Positions 1-4,969 of a stretch of 8,305 nt of DNA are shown one piece after another. The DNA comes from Chloroflexota bacterium (GTDB lineage Bacteria; Chloroflexota; Anaerolineae; Fen-1058), in the NCBI GenBank assembly GCA_016219235.1, contig JACRBO010000779.1, forward strand, positions 1-8,305. The letters are read 5' to 3'. Made by a program: the position numbers and the translations under genes. How positions within the stretch are numbered: the stretch's first letter is position 1; each line of letters opens with the position of its first letter. The notes beneath the pieces were generated by a model, which saw only the letters and a program-made list of their open reading frames with translations, did not search any database and had not been told where the DNA came from.

Positions 1-114
1 CAGTTCACGGACCGTGGAATTTTCCTTTTGATTAAAGACGCCGGCTTCCACGGTCATCGCCAGAATGGCTGCGTCTTCATCTGCCCGCGTCGGGCCGATT
101 TCGAAATCAGGCAT
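1..114 (-). CDS. GNAT-like N-acetyltransferase, 5' part only
   Basis: Only the first 38 codons are inside the window; the gene continues past the left edge. The ATG at 114-112 overlaps the end of the preceding ligase gene by 8 nt (its TGA is at 109-107), and a GGAGG lies about 10 nt upstream inside the ligase gene, so the two are probably translationally coupled. The N-terminus has a strand-like FEIGPTRADEDAAIL segment, a short helix (ILAMTVEAGVF) and an acidic/polar helix start. This is the usual beta1-alpha1 opening of GNAT acetyltransferases, where residues following 'R..D...I' lead to a 'GVF' or 'GFF' turn. The acetyl-CoA binding motif would be downstream and cannot be seen. As the last visible gene of the aminomutase/ligase operon it would fit N-acetylation of the product, comparable to AblB acting after lysine 2,3-aminomutase. 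Family assignment is moderate; substrate is inference. Confidence 0.6.
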   Translation of the reverse strand, partial: MPDFEIGPTRADEDAAILAMTVEAGVFNQKENSTVREL

Positions 115-1213
115 GCCGACCGCGCCTCCACCAGGCCCACTCGGCGATCTGGGTTGCCATCGCCGGATAATCGTAACCCGCCACGCGCGCCGCATTGGGA
201 AAGCCCGCGTCCTGCGCCAGGCACGGATTGGGATTCACTTCCAGCACGTACGGCACGCCGTTGCCGGCCGTGTCAACCCGAACCCGCAGATCGACGCGCG
301 CATAATCGCGGCAGCCCAGCGCGGTATACGAACGCCGCGCCACGTCATAGATCCGATCGGCCAATGCCGCGTCGATGGCGGCCGGACAGATCACGGGCAT
401 GGTCTGGTATTCCAGCGACTCGGGATTCCACTTCGCGTCGAAGTGACAGAACTGCTGATATGGATCGGTCCAGTTGGCGAAACTGAGTTCGGCAATCGGC
501 AGCGTGTGCAGTTCGCCGTTGCCCCACAAACCCACGTTGAATTCGCGACCGACGACGTATTCCTCAACCAGCGCCGGCTGCCGATAGACCTCCAGGACGT
601 ACTGCACCCGATCGCGCAGCTGCGGCTCATCGAACACCACCGACTCCCGCGTGATGCCCAGACTGGCATCTTCAGACACCGGCTTCACGATGGCGGGCAG
701 CGGCACGCGAATAGCCTGCTCGGCGCGCGTAAAGACCTGGTATGGCGCGGTGGGCACTTCATTCAATTCCAGCACGTGCTTGGTGCGCGCCTTATCCAGA
801 CAGCGCTTCAACGATGCCGTCGGCGCGCCGGTGTAGTGAATGCCCAACTTGTCCATGCGCGTGGTGATCTTCACATCGTCGGTCGCCACGCCGTTAAGGT
901 GCTCGCACAGATTGAAGAACAACAGGTCGTTCAGATCAAACCGCTCGGCCACGCGGTCCACGTCGTCCAGCGTGTGCACGATGTACGTCTCGGCGTCGAA
1001 ACCGGCCAGGCACAAATTGTGCGCCAGGCCCTTCGCCGTATCGATCGTTTCCAGGTCGGTCTCCAGATCGCGCGCTTCGCCGCGATTCAATTTCTCCACG
1101 GCGCTGTAACCCACCAGCACTTTGCCGGGCCGCGCCGTCGTGGGCACGCGTGACCGGGCCCGCCGCGTGCGCGGCTCAGCCCGGAGCGGGCTATACGTTT
1201 TGACTGCTAACAT
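107..1213 (-). CDS. ATP-grasp ligase, D-Ala-D-Ala ligase-like (second of two)
   Basis: A 368-residue protein with the D-Ala-D-Ala ligase fold layout: a pre-ATP-grasp domain with FFNLCEH (residues 99-105), YTGAP (127-131), LDKARTK (139-145, likely nucleotide-contacting lysine), VKP (176-178, second ATP lysine), a VEEYVVGREFNV hinge, YARVDLRV, and the metal-binding E325-x-N327. It should form an amide or peptide bond using ATP through an acyl-phosphate. It is unlikely to be the cell-wall Ddl: the usual LPG-(M/F/I)-T after E-x-N, which shapes the second D-Ala site, is replaced by NPCLAQ, and the N-terminal GG-S-E-E-S segment is absent. The first 30 residues are an Arg-rich, low-complexity extension before beta1 (KVLVGYS). 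I keep this start because AAGGAGG (1218-1224) sits 4 nt upstream of the ATG. It lies 21 nt after the first ligase and overlaps the acetyltransferase-like gene. Acceptor and donor substrates are unknown. Confidence 0.85.
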   Translation of the reverse strand: MLAVKTYSPLRAEPRTRRARSRVPTTARPGKVLVGYSAVEKLNRGEARDLETDLETIDTAKGLAHNLCLAGFDAETYIVHTLDDVDRVAERFDLNDLLFFNLCEHLNGVATDDVKITTRMDKLGIHYTGAPTASLKRCLDKARTKHVLELNEVPTAPYQVFTRAEQAIRVPLPAIVKPVSEDASLGITRESVVFDEPQLRDRVQYVLEVYRQPALVEEYVVGREFNVGLWGNGELHTLPIAELSFANWTDPYQQFCHFDAKWNPESLEYQTMPVICPAAIDAALADRIYDVARRSYTALGCRDYARVDLRVRVDTAGNGVPYVLEVNPNPCLAQDAGFPNAARVAGYDYPAMATQIAEWAWWRRGRHA

Positions 1214-1234
1214 GCAGCCTCCTTAGATCGGGCG

Positions 1235-2308
1235 CTAGCGCACAGTGGTACGCGCCGGCACCCACGAATACTCTTGCCGCGTGATCCTGGCCGGCAGGTT
1301 GAGCTGCAATCCCATGCGGCGCAGCGCCGCTTCCAGCACACTGTAGACCAGATCGGCGTGCGTCCAGCCGTTAGCTTCAGCCATCAGGGTTAAATCACTA
1401 ATCGGCGTGATGCCGGGCAGCGAGTTGATTTCCAAAATATACGGTCGGTTGTTATCGTGCCGATCGAGCCGGAAGTCCACTCGCGCAAAATCCAGCGTCT
1501 CCGTCACGCGCATCGTTTCTACGGTCAGGCGGCGCAATTCGTCGGCCAATTCGGCAGGCAGCGGTGCGGGGCAGTGATACTTGTACGCGTCGGCCTGATC
1601 GACCTTCAACGCCGAGCCATACACGGGCACGCCCGTGTCTTCATACAGTTCGTTCGCCAGCATCGAAATCGGGAAGATGTGCACATCGGGCCAGTTGCCC
1701 ACCACACCCACCGTTACATCGTTGCCCTCAATGTACTGCTCCACCAGCACCGATTCGTGATAGCTGTTCAGCAAATAAGCGACCTGCGCCCGCAGTTCGC
1801 TTTCGTTCCGCACGATCGATTTTTCGCTGATGCCCTTGCCGGTGCCTTCGCTGTTGGGCTTGGCGAACAACGGGTACCGACCGGCCAACCGCGCATCGAT
1901 CGGATCGTCGGCGCTGAAAAATTCCTGGAAGGCGGGCGACGGCAGGCCGTAGTAAGCCAGGATGCGCTTGGTCATCGCCTTGTCCAGCGTCAGAGCCAGC
2001 GTCATCACCCTGGAGCCGGTGTACGGCACGCCCAACATTTCCAGCAACGCGGGCACTTGCGCCTCGCGCGCGTCACCGCGGTAACCTTCGCAGGTGTTGT
2101 AGCACAAATCGATGTTCAGATCCTTCAGACGCGACACGATTCCCGGATCGCCTTCCATCATGAAGACTTCGTGGCCGCCCGCCCGCAAGGCCGCTGCATA
2201 CGCTTCCACGTTGCCCTGGTGGTCCAATTCGTACAGGGCGTCGTGCGGCGCATTGGAATCAGGCTGCGGCGCATTTTCGGCCAGGTTATACAAGAGGGCG
2301 ATTCTCAT
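1235..2308 (-). CDS. ATP-grasp ligase, D-Ala-D-Ala ligase-like (first of two)
   Basis: A 357-residue ATP-grasp protein. Visible motifs are the N-terminal strand MRIALLYN, CYNTCEG (69-75), VPYTGS (94-99), TLDKAMTK (107-114), FAKPNSEGTGKGIS with K150, VLVEQYIEGNDVTVGVVGN, FARVDFRL, and the metal-binding ILEINSLPGIT (E293, N295). The C-terminal LPGIT is close to that of true D-Ala-D-Ala ligases, but the Ddl N-terminal serine/glutamate motif is missing and residues 10-30 are an atypical polar loop. An amino-acid ligase with a different substrate is therefore more likely than Ddl. The two ligases in the operon differ clearly and are probably ancient paralogues doing successive or alternative couplings. 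The ATG at 2308 has GGAGG (2315-2319) 6 nt upstream. It starts 71 nt after the aminomutase stop and shares an ATGA overlap with a possible mini-ORF. Confidence 0.85.
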   Translation of the reverse strand: MRIALLYNLAENAPQPDSNAPHDALYELDHQGNVEAYAAALRAGGHEVFMMEGDPGIVSRLKDLNIDLCYNTCEGYRGDAREAQVPALLEMLGVPYTGSRVMTLALTLDKAMTKRILAYYGLPSPAFQEFFSADDPIDARLAGRYPLFAKPNSEGTGKGISEKSIVRNESELRAQVAYLLNSYHESVLVEQYIEGNDVTVGVVGNWPDVHIFPISMLANELYEDTGVPVYGSALKVDQADAYKYHCPAPLPAELADELRRLTVETMRVTETLDFARVDFRLDRHDNNRPYILEINSLPGITPISDLTLMAEANGWTHADLVYSVLEAALRRMGLQLNLPARITRQEYSWVPARTTVR

Positions 2309-2364
2309 ACCACACCTCCCGCCTGGCGCAAGCTAAGACTCGAAGGATCTGACTCGCTGCTCAC
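2305..2364 (-). CDS. possible 19-codon mini-ORF upstream of the first ligase
   Basis: In the 71-nt gap after the aminomutase stop, an AAGGAG (2377-2372 on the minus strand) is followed by a 7-nt spacer and a GTG at 2364. The open frame runs 19 codons (VSSESDPSSLSL..., Ser-rich, no membrane segment) and stops at a TGA that overlaps the ligase ATG as ATGA. The good ribosome site and the exact stop/start overlap suggest it could be translated and feed ribosomes to the ligase. The ligase has its own ribosome site, so this could also be chance. There is no run of one amino acid that would mark a classical attenuator leader. Confidence 0.3.
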   Translation of the reverse strand: MSSESDPSSLSLRQAGGVV

Positions 2365-2379
2365 AATTATGCTCCTTGG

Positions 2380-3765
2380 TTATTCAACTTCGTGATTGAT
2401 CTTTTCGGTAACCTGCACGTCGGTCAACAACGGCCGATCGGCCGTGCCGATGCCCAACGGCTGCCACTTGCTGGGATCAGCGTTCAAGCGGTGTTGTTCC
2501 GCGCCGCGCAAATGCGTCTCGCTAAAGCCCGCCGGTTCGATGGTCATCCGCTCGCCTTCCAGCAAACCCAGCACACCGCTCTGGCCCGGCTCCAGGCGCT
2601 TGCGCGCCTGCGCATCCAGATAATCGATGGCGTGTGAATCGTAATCGGTCGGCTCCGAGTAGGTGGTCAGGAAACCTTCGTAGTTGCGCAGCACGATCTT
2701 GCCGGGCGCCTGCGACACCACGTAATTAGGCATCACCGGAATCTTGCCGCCGCCGCCGGGCGCATCGACGATATACAACGGCACGGCATAGCCGCTGGTG
2801 TGGCCGCGCAGCCCTTCCATGATCTCGATGCCCTTCGACACCGACGTGCGAAAATGCCCCGCGCCTTCCACCAGATCACACTGGTAGAGGTAGTAGGGGC
2901 GCACACGCATCTTGACCAGTTCATGCACCAACTCGCGCTGGATGTGTACCGAGTCGTTGATGCCCGCCATCAACACGCTCTGATTGCCGAGCGGCACACC
3001 CGCCCGCGTCAGCCGATCGCAGGCCGCGCGCAGTTCCGGCGTAATCTCGCGCGCGTGATTGACATGGATGTTCATCCAGAACGGGTGAGACTTTGCCACC
3101 ATATCACAGAACTCTTGATCGATCCGCTGCGGCATAAAGACCGGCACGCGGCTGCCGATGCGGATGATCTCGATATGCGGGATCTCGCGCAGGCGAGCCA
3201 GCAATTCTTCCAGCAACTTGGGCGCCAGCGTCAGCGGATCGCCGCCGGACAGCAGCACATCACGGACCTGTGGCGTGCGCTTCAGATAATCGATCGCCGC
3301 ATCCCATTCTGACCGCTTAAACGTCGCCGCCGAATCGCCGACGATTCGGCTGCGGGTGCAGTAGCGACAGTAGGACGCGCACTGCGTGGTGACCAGGAAC
3401 AACACGCGATCGGGATAGCGGTGCACCAGGCCCGGCACCGGGCTGTGGCGATCCTCGGCCAGCGAGTCTTCCATCATCGACTCGAACTTGTCCAGTTCGC
3501 GCGCAGTGGGGATGACCTGCCGGCGCACCGGGCAGTGAGGGTCGTCGGGATCGATCAGACTGGCAAAATACGGCGTAATATCCACGCGAAACAGCCCTTT
3601 GGTATTCAGGGCTTGCTGCTCGCTGTCGGTCAGGTGAATGACTTCGCCCAGCTCTTCCACCGAATTCAGGCGATGGGCCAGCTGCCAGCGCCAGTCGTTC
3701 CACTTTTCGTCTGGCACGTCGTACCATTTGGGCGCGCACGTGCGGGTGGTCGGTTGATTACTCAT
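2380..3765 (-). CDS. kamA: KamA-family radical SAM aminomutase (lysine 2,3-aminomutase type)
   Basis: A 461-residue PLP- and [4Fe-4S]/S-adenosylmethionine-dependent aminomutase, expected to convert L-lysine to L-beta-lysine in the cytoplasm. The radical-SAM cluster motif is C129-x3-C133-x2-C136, followed by T-R138. LLSGGDPL (171-178) is the SAM-contacting GGD region, and DAPGGGGK puts the PLP lysine at K341. From memory of the Clostridium subterminale enzyme, its lysine-side-chain aspartates (293, 330), carboxylate-binding Arg134 and PLP Lys337 correspond to D297, D334, R138 and K341 here, all shifted by four. This supports lysine, or a similar cationic amino acid, rather than glutamate. The structural zinc cysteines of that enzyme are missing: S272 replaces its Cys268, and the C-terminal CxCxxC is absent. 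The ATG at 3765 has GAGG 7 nt upstream. It is the first gene of the operon with two ligases and an acetyltransferase-like gene. Confidence 0.93.
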   Translation of the reverse strand: MSNQPTTRTCAPKWYDVPDEKWNDWRWQLAHRLNSVEELGEVIHLTDSEQQALNTKGLFRVDITPYFASLIDPDDPHCPVRRQVIPTARELDKFESMMEDSLAEDRHSPVPGLVHRYPDRVLFLVTTQCASYCRYCTRSRIVGDSAATFKRSEWDAAIDYLKRTPQVRDVLLSGGDPLTLAPKLLEELLARLREIPHIEIIRIGSRVPVFMPQRIDQEFCDMVAKSHPFWMNIHVNHAREITPELRAACDRLTRAGVPLGNQSVLMAGINDSVHIQRELVHELVKMRVRPYYLYQCDLVEGAGHFRTSVSKGIEIMEGLRGHTSGYAVPLYIVDAPGGGGKIPVMPNYVVSQAPGKIVLRNYEGFLTTYSEPTDYDSHAIDYLDAQARKRLEPGQSGVLGLLEGERMTIEPAGFSETHLRGAEQHRLNADPSKWQPLGIGTADRPLLTDVQVTEKINHEVE

Positions 3766-3831
3766 ATCCCTGCCTCATTAGATTCATGCAATTCGTCGAT
3801 CAGACGCATTACGCCAATGCTATCGCGCGGT

Positions 3832-3860
3832 ATTCTACCGCACTTCAGCACAATAATCAG
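3832..3860 (-). promoter_or_regulatory. weak candidate promoter of the aminomutase operon
   Basis: On the minus strand CTGATT (3860-3855), a 17-nt spacer and TAGAAT (3837-3832) give a possible sigma70-type promoter with a poor -35 box, about 60 nt before the aminomutase ATG. A weak -35 would fit an activator-dependent promoter, with GGTGAAA sites just upstream. The match is too poor to be sure. Confidence 0.25.
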
Positions 3861-3869
3861 TAAAAAGAC

Positions 3870-3915
3870 GGTGAAACTTTTTCGGGCGAATCATTTTGGT
3901 GAAAGAACGGTGAAA
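3870..3915. promoter_or_regulatory. PhoB-box-like direct heptamer repeats
   Basis: GGTGAAA occurs at 3870-3876, 3898-3904 and 3909-3915. The last two form GGTGAAA-GAAC-GGTGAAA, that is 7 + 4 + 7 bp with an 11-bp period. This is the same geometry as the Pho box and other OmpR/PhoB-family operators, although the bases differ. The third copy lies about 10 bp upstream of the weak -35 on the minus strand. An OmpR/PhoB-type regulator is encoded immediately upstream (4811-4140), so it is a natural candidate to bind here. Binding is inference. Confidence 0.4.
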
Positions 3916-3965
3916 TGGTTGATCGGGGTTCACATCATGGAGGGGGCCGCGACCTCGCGCGGGGC

Positions 3966-3994
3966 AATAAAAAGCCGCCCTGGTGGACGGCTTT
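3966..3994 (-). terminator. intrinsic terminator downstream of the regulator
   Basis: Read on the minus strand, a 10-bp stem (AAAGCCGTCC / GGGCGGCTTT, with one G-T pair) closes a 4-nt ACCA loop and runs straight into TTTTTATT. On the plus strand the stem is followed only by TTTAAGG, so the polarity is minus. It lies about 145 nt after the regulator's stop and about 200 nt before the aminomutase start, so it would insulate the operon from regulator read-through. Confidence 0.65.
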
Positions 3995-4042
3995 AAGGCG
4001 TTACTCATTGGGGTGTGCCTAAAATCAGTTGATCGCCAGTCA

Positions 4043-4106
4043 AGACCTCGGAGGTTTCACCCGCCAATGGGCCGTGTTTGACCGTCTCATGAAACCTCCG
4101 AGGTCT
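4043..4106. repeat. 17-bp perfect inverted repeat, 30-nt loop
   Basis: AGACCTCGGAGGTTTCA (4043-4059) is exactly complementary to 4090-4106, separated by 30 nt. Each arm itself contains a near-palindrome (ACCTC-G-GAGGT). No T-run follows on either strand, so a terminator is unlikely. It looks like a dispersed intergenic palindromic element or a very small non-autonomous mobile element. Copy number elsewhere in the genome cannot be seen here. Confidence 0.6.
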
Positions 4107-4117
4107 ACGCTACGCGC

Positions 4118-4145
4118 GTCACTCATCACCCGTCACTCGTCAGAC
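4118..4145. repeat. heptamer array, unit GTCACTC
   Basis: Four consecutive 7-nt units follow the consensus RTCACYC (GTCACTC at 4118 and 4132, with diverged units at 4125 and 4139). The array runs into the stop codon of the regulator gene (4142-4140). Confidence 0.5.
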
Positions 4146-4811
4146 CCCCGGCAAATCCAGCATATAGCCATGCCCGCGCACCGATTGGATGTAGTCCCCC
4201 TGCGCATTCAGCCCCAGTTTCTGGCGCAGCAGACGCACATGGGCCTTCAATAGATCCTGAGCCTCGCTCTGGCTGCCATCGTAGCCCCACACTTCGCGCA
4301 GCAGCTGCTGATAGCCCACCACTTTGCCTTCGTGCTGCGCCAGCACATACAACAGCTGATACTGCACCGGCGGCAGCGACACCCAGCGCTTCTTCTTGAA
4401 GCGCGCCCGCTTCCGCGCCGGATCGATCACCAGTTCGCCGATGCGGATCAGATGTTCCACCGGCCGCCGGGGACGAATCAACGCCAGCGCCGCCGCCACT
4501 CGCTTGCGATCGGCCACGGTGGGCCGCACCGACGAAACTTTGATCGGCACGATGACGGGCCAGTGACCGGTGCTGCTCAGCACGTTCAACAGCGCGCGCG
4601 GCTGTTGATTCAACAGCACCCGATCGATGATCAGCAACTCCAATTGCTGCTCCTCACCCAACAGGCGCGCGGCCACCGTCAGATCGTCGGCCACCAGACA
4701 CATCACGCGCTCGGCGGCCAACGCCTGCGCCCAGCGAGCGGTAACCCGCTCGGCCGCAATCACCAGCACATGCGGACGACGACGTTTGGGACCGGCAGCC
4801 AGATCAGCCAT
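4140..4811 (-). CDS. OmpR/PhoB-type winged-helix regulator with degenerate receiver
   Basis: A 223-residue DNA-binding protein. Residues about 123-220 form a Trans_Reg_C winged helix: IRIGELVIDP, VSLPPVQYQLLYVLAQHEGKVV, LLREVWGYDG, LLKAHVRLLRQKLG and the wing YIQSVRGHGYML. Residues about 13-112 look like a receiver domain that has lost its acidic pocket. The strand VLVIAAER has no Asp pair at its end, and D63 in LLIIDR is the only residue placed like a phospho-acceptor. It may therefore work without a partner kinase, or through a kinase-independent signal; no histidine kinase gene is in view. The ATG at 4811 has GAGG 5 nt upstream. A short Arg/Lys-rich stretch (KRRRP) precedes the first strand. 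It is divergent from the phospholipase-like gene and upstream of the aminomutase operon, and could control either. A perfect palindrome over its own -10 box suggests that it, or another repressor, controls its expression. Confidence 0.85.
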   Translation of the reverse strand: MADLAAGPKRRRPHVLVIAAERVTARWAQALAAERVMCLVADDLTVAARLLGEEQQLELLIIDRVLLNQQPRALLNVLSSTGHWPVIVPIKVSSVRPTVADRKRVAAALALIRPRRPVEHLIRIGELVIDPARKRARFKKKRWVSLPPVQYQLLYVLAQHEGKVVGYQQLLREVWGYDGSQSEAQDLLKAHVRLLRQKLGLNAQGDYIQSVRGHGYMLDLPGV

Positions 4812-4836
4812 AGAAGCCTCAATTCATAATGCACAA
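4809..4836 (-). repeat. heptamer array in the regulator leader, unit TTGTGCA
   Basis: On the minus strand four in-phase 7-nt units run from TTGTGCA (4836-4830) through TTATGAA and TTGAGGC to TTCTATG (4815-4809). The last unit contains the start codon and the one before it the GAGG ribosome site. The first unit is identical to units on the other side of the divergent promoters, in opposite orientation. Confidence 0.5.
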
Positions 4837-4849
4837 TGTAGATGCTAAC

Positions 4850-4869
4850 AATCAGAGTATACTCTGATT
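4850..4869. promoter_or_regulatory. perfect 20-bp palindrome, candidate operator
   Basis: AATCAGAGTATACTCTGATT is its own reverse complement over all 20 bp. It covers the regulator's predicted -10 box (TATACT, 4861-4856) and lies 38 bp before the regulator start. A dimeric repressor binding here would block that promoter. OmpR/PhoB proteins usually prefer direct repeats, so the binder may be a different factor. Confidence 0.55.
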
Positions 4870-4884
4870 CCGCGTCAGTTCCAA
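4856..4884 (-). promoter_or_regulatory. predicted promoter of the regulator gene
   Basis: Minus strand: TTGGAA (4884-4879), 17-nt spacer, TATACT (4861-4856). The start of transcription would fall near 4849, giving a leader of about 37 nt. The -35 matches the sigma70 consensus at 4 of 6 bases and the -10 at 5 of 6. It is a mirror image of the plus-strand promoter. Confidence 0.5.
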
Positions 4885-4913
4885 TTGGAAGTCGCGATCA
4901 TTCGGTGTACAAT
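4885..4913 (+). promoter_or_regulatory. predicted promoter of the phospholipase-like gene
   Basis: Plus strand: TTGGAA (4885-4890), 17-nt spacer, TACAAT (4908-4913). Transcription would start near 4920, about 50 nt before the chosen GTG. Its -35 box abuts the regulator's -35 box, making the palindrome TTCCAATTGGAA (4879-4890). Confidence 0.5.
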
Positions 4914-4926
4914 TCCGGGTAGTTTA

Positions 4927-4968
4927 TTGTGCATTGCGCATTCTGCGTTGTGCATTGAGCATTGATCC
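4927..4968 (+). repeat. heptamer array in the phospholipase-like leader, unit TTGNGCA
   Basis: Six uninterrupted 7-nt units (4927, 4934, 4941, 4948, 4955, 4962) follow the consensus TTGNGCA, with TTGTGCA twice. The array ends 1 nt before the GTG start. Read as protein it produces a false N-terminal extension beginning at the TTG at 4934. Confidence 0.6.
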
Positions 4969-4969
4969 C

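Larger units (their letters stand above)
3766..4139. other. 374-nt gene-free region upstream of the aminomutase operon
   Basis: This stretch separates the regulator's stop from the aminomutase start; I see no supported gene in it. From left to right it contains a weak candidate promoter (minus-strand TAGAAT at 3837-3832, with a poor -35, CTGATT, at 3860-3855), three GGTGAAA heptamers (3870, 3898, 3909), a GC-rich patch (3940-3964), an intrinsic terminator for the minus strand (3966-3994), a 17-bp inverted repeat (4043-4106) and a heptamer array (4118-4145). A plus-strand open frame runs through its left part, but it starts inside the aminomutase gene and has no recognisable protein features. 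Confidence 0.7.

Noticed and set aside
65..1153. Long plus-strand open frame opposite the second ligase
   Set aside because: It is the mirror of a well-supported ATP-grasp gene, is rich in His/Arg/Gln in the way antisense frames of GC-rich genes are, and shows no domain motif or ribosome site.
107..2308. Annotation of either ligase as the cell-wall D-Ala-D-Ala ligase (ddl)
   Set aside because: Both lack the Ddl N-terminal Ser/Glu motif, one lacks the LPGxT segment, and the operon with an aminomutase and acetyltransferase points to another product.
1457..2395. Long plus-strand open frame opposite the first ligase
   Set aside because: Same reason: antisense shadow of a gene with clear motifs. 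Its end also crosses the mini-ORF gap without any protein feature.
3421..3996. Plus-strand open frame running from the aminomutase into the spacer
   Set aside because: It starts inside the aminomutase antisense strand and ends in the terminator hairpin; its spacer part has no recognisable feature.
4043..4106. Intrinsic terminator at the 17-bp inverted repeat
   Set aside because: The loop is 30 nt and no T-run follows on either strand; a much better minus-strand terminator lies at 3966-3994.
4934..4969. TTG start giving a 262-residue phospholipase-like protein
   Set aside because: The extra residues are translated heptamer repeats, and the TTG lies only about 14 nt after the predicted transcription start. 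The family-typical N-terminus begins at the GTG at 4970.
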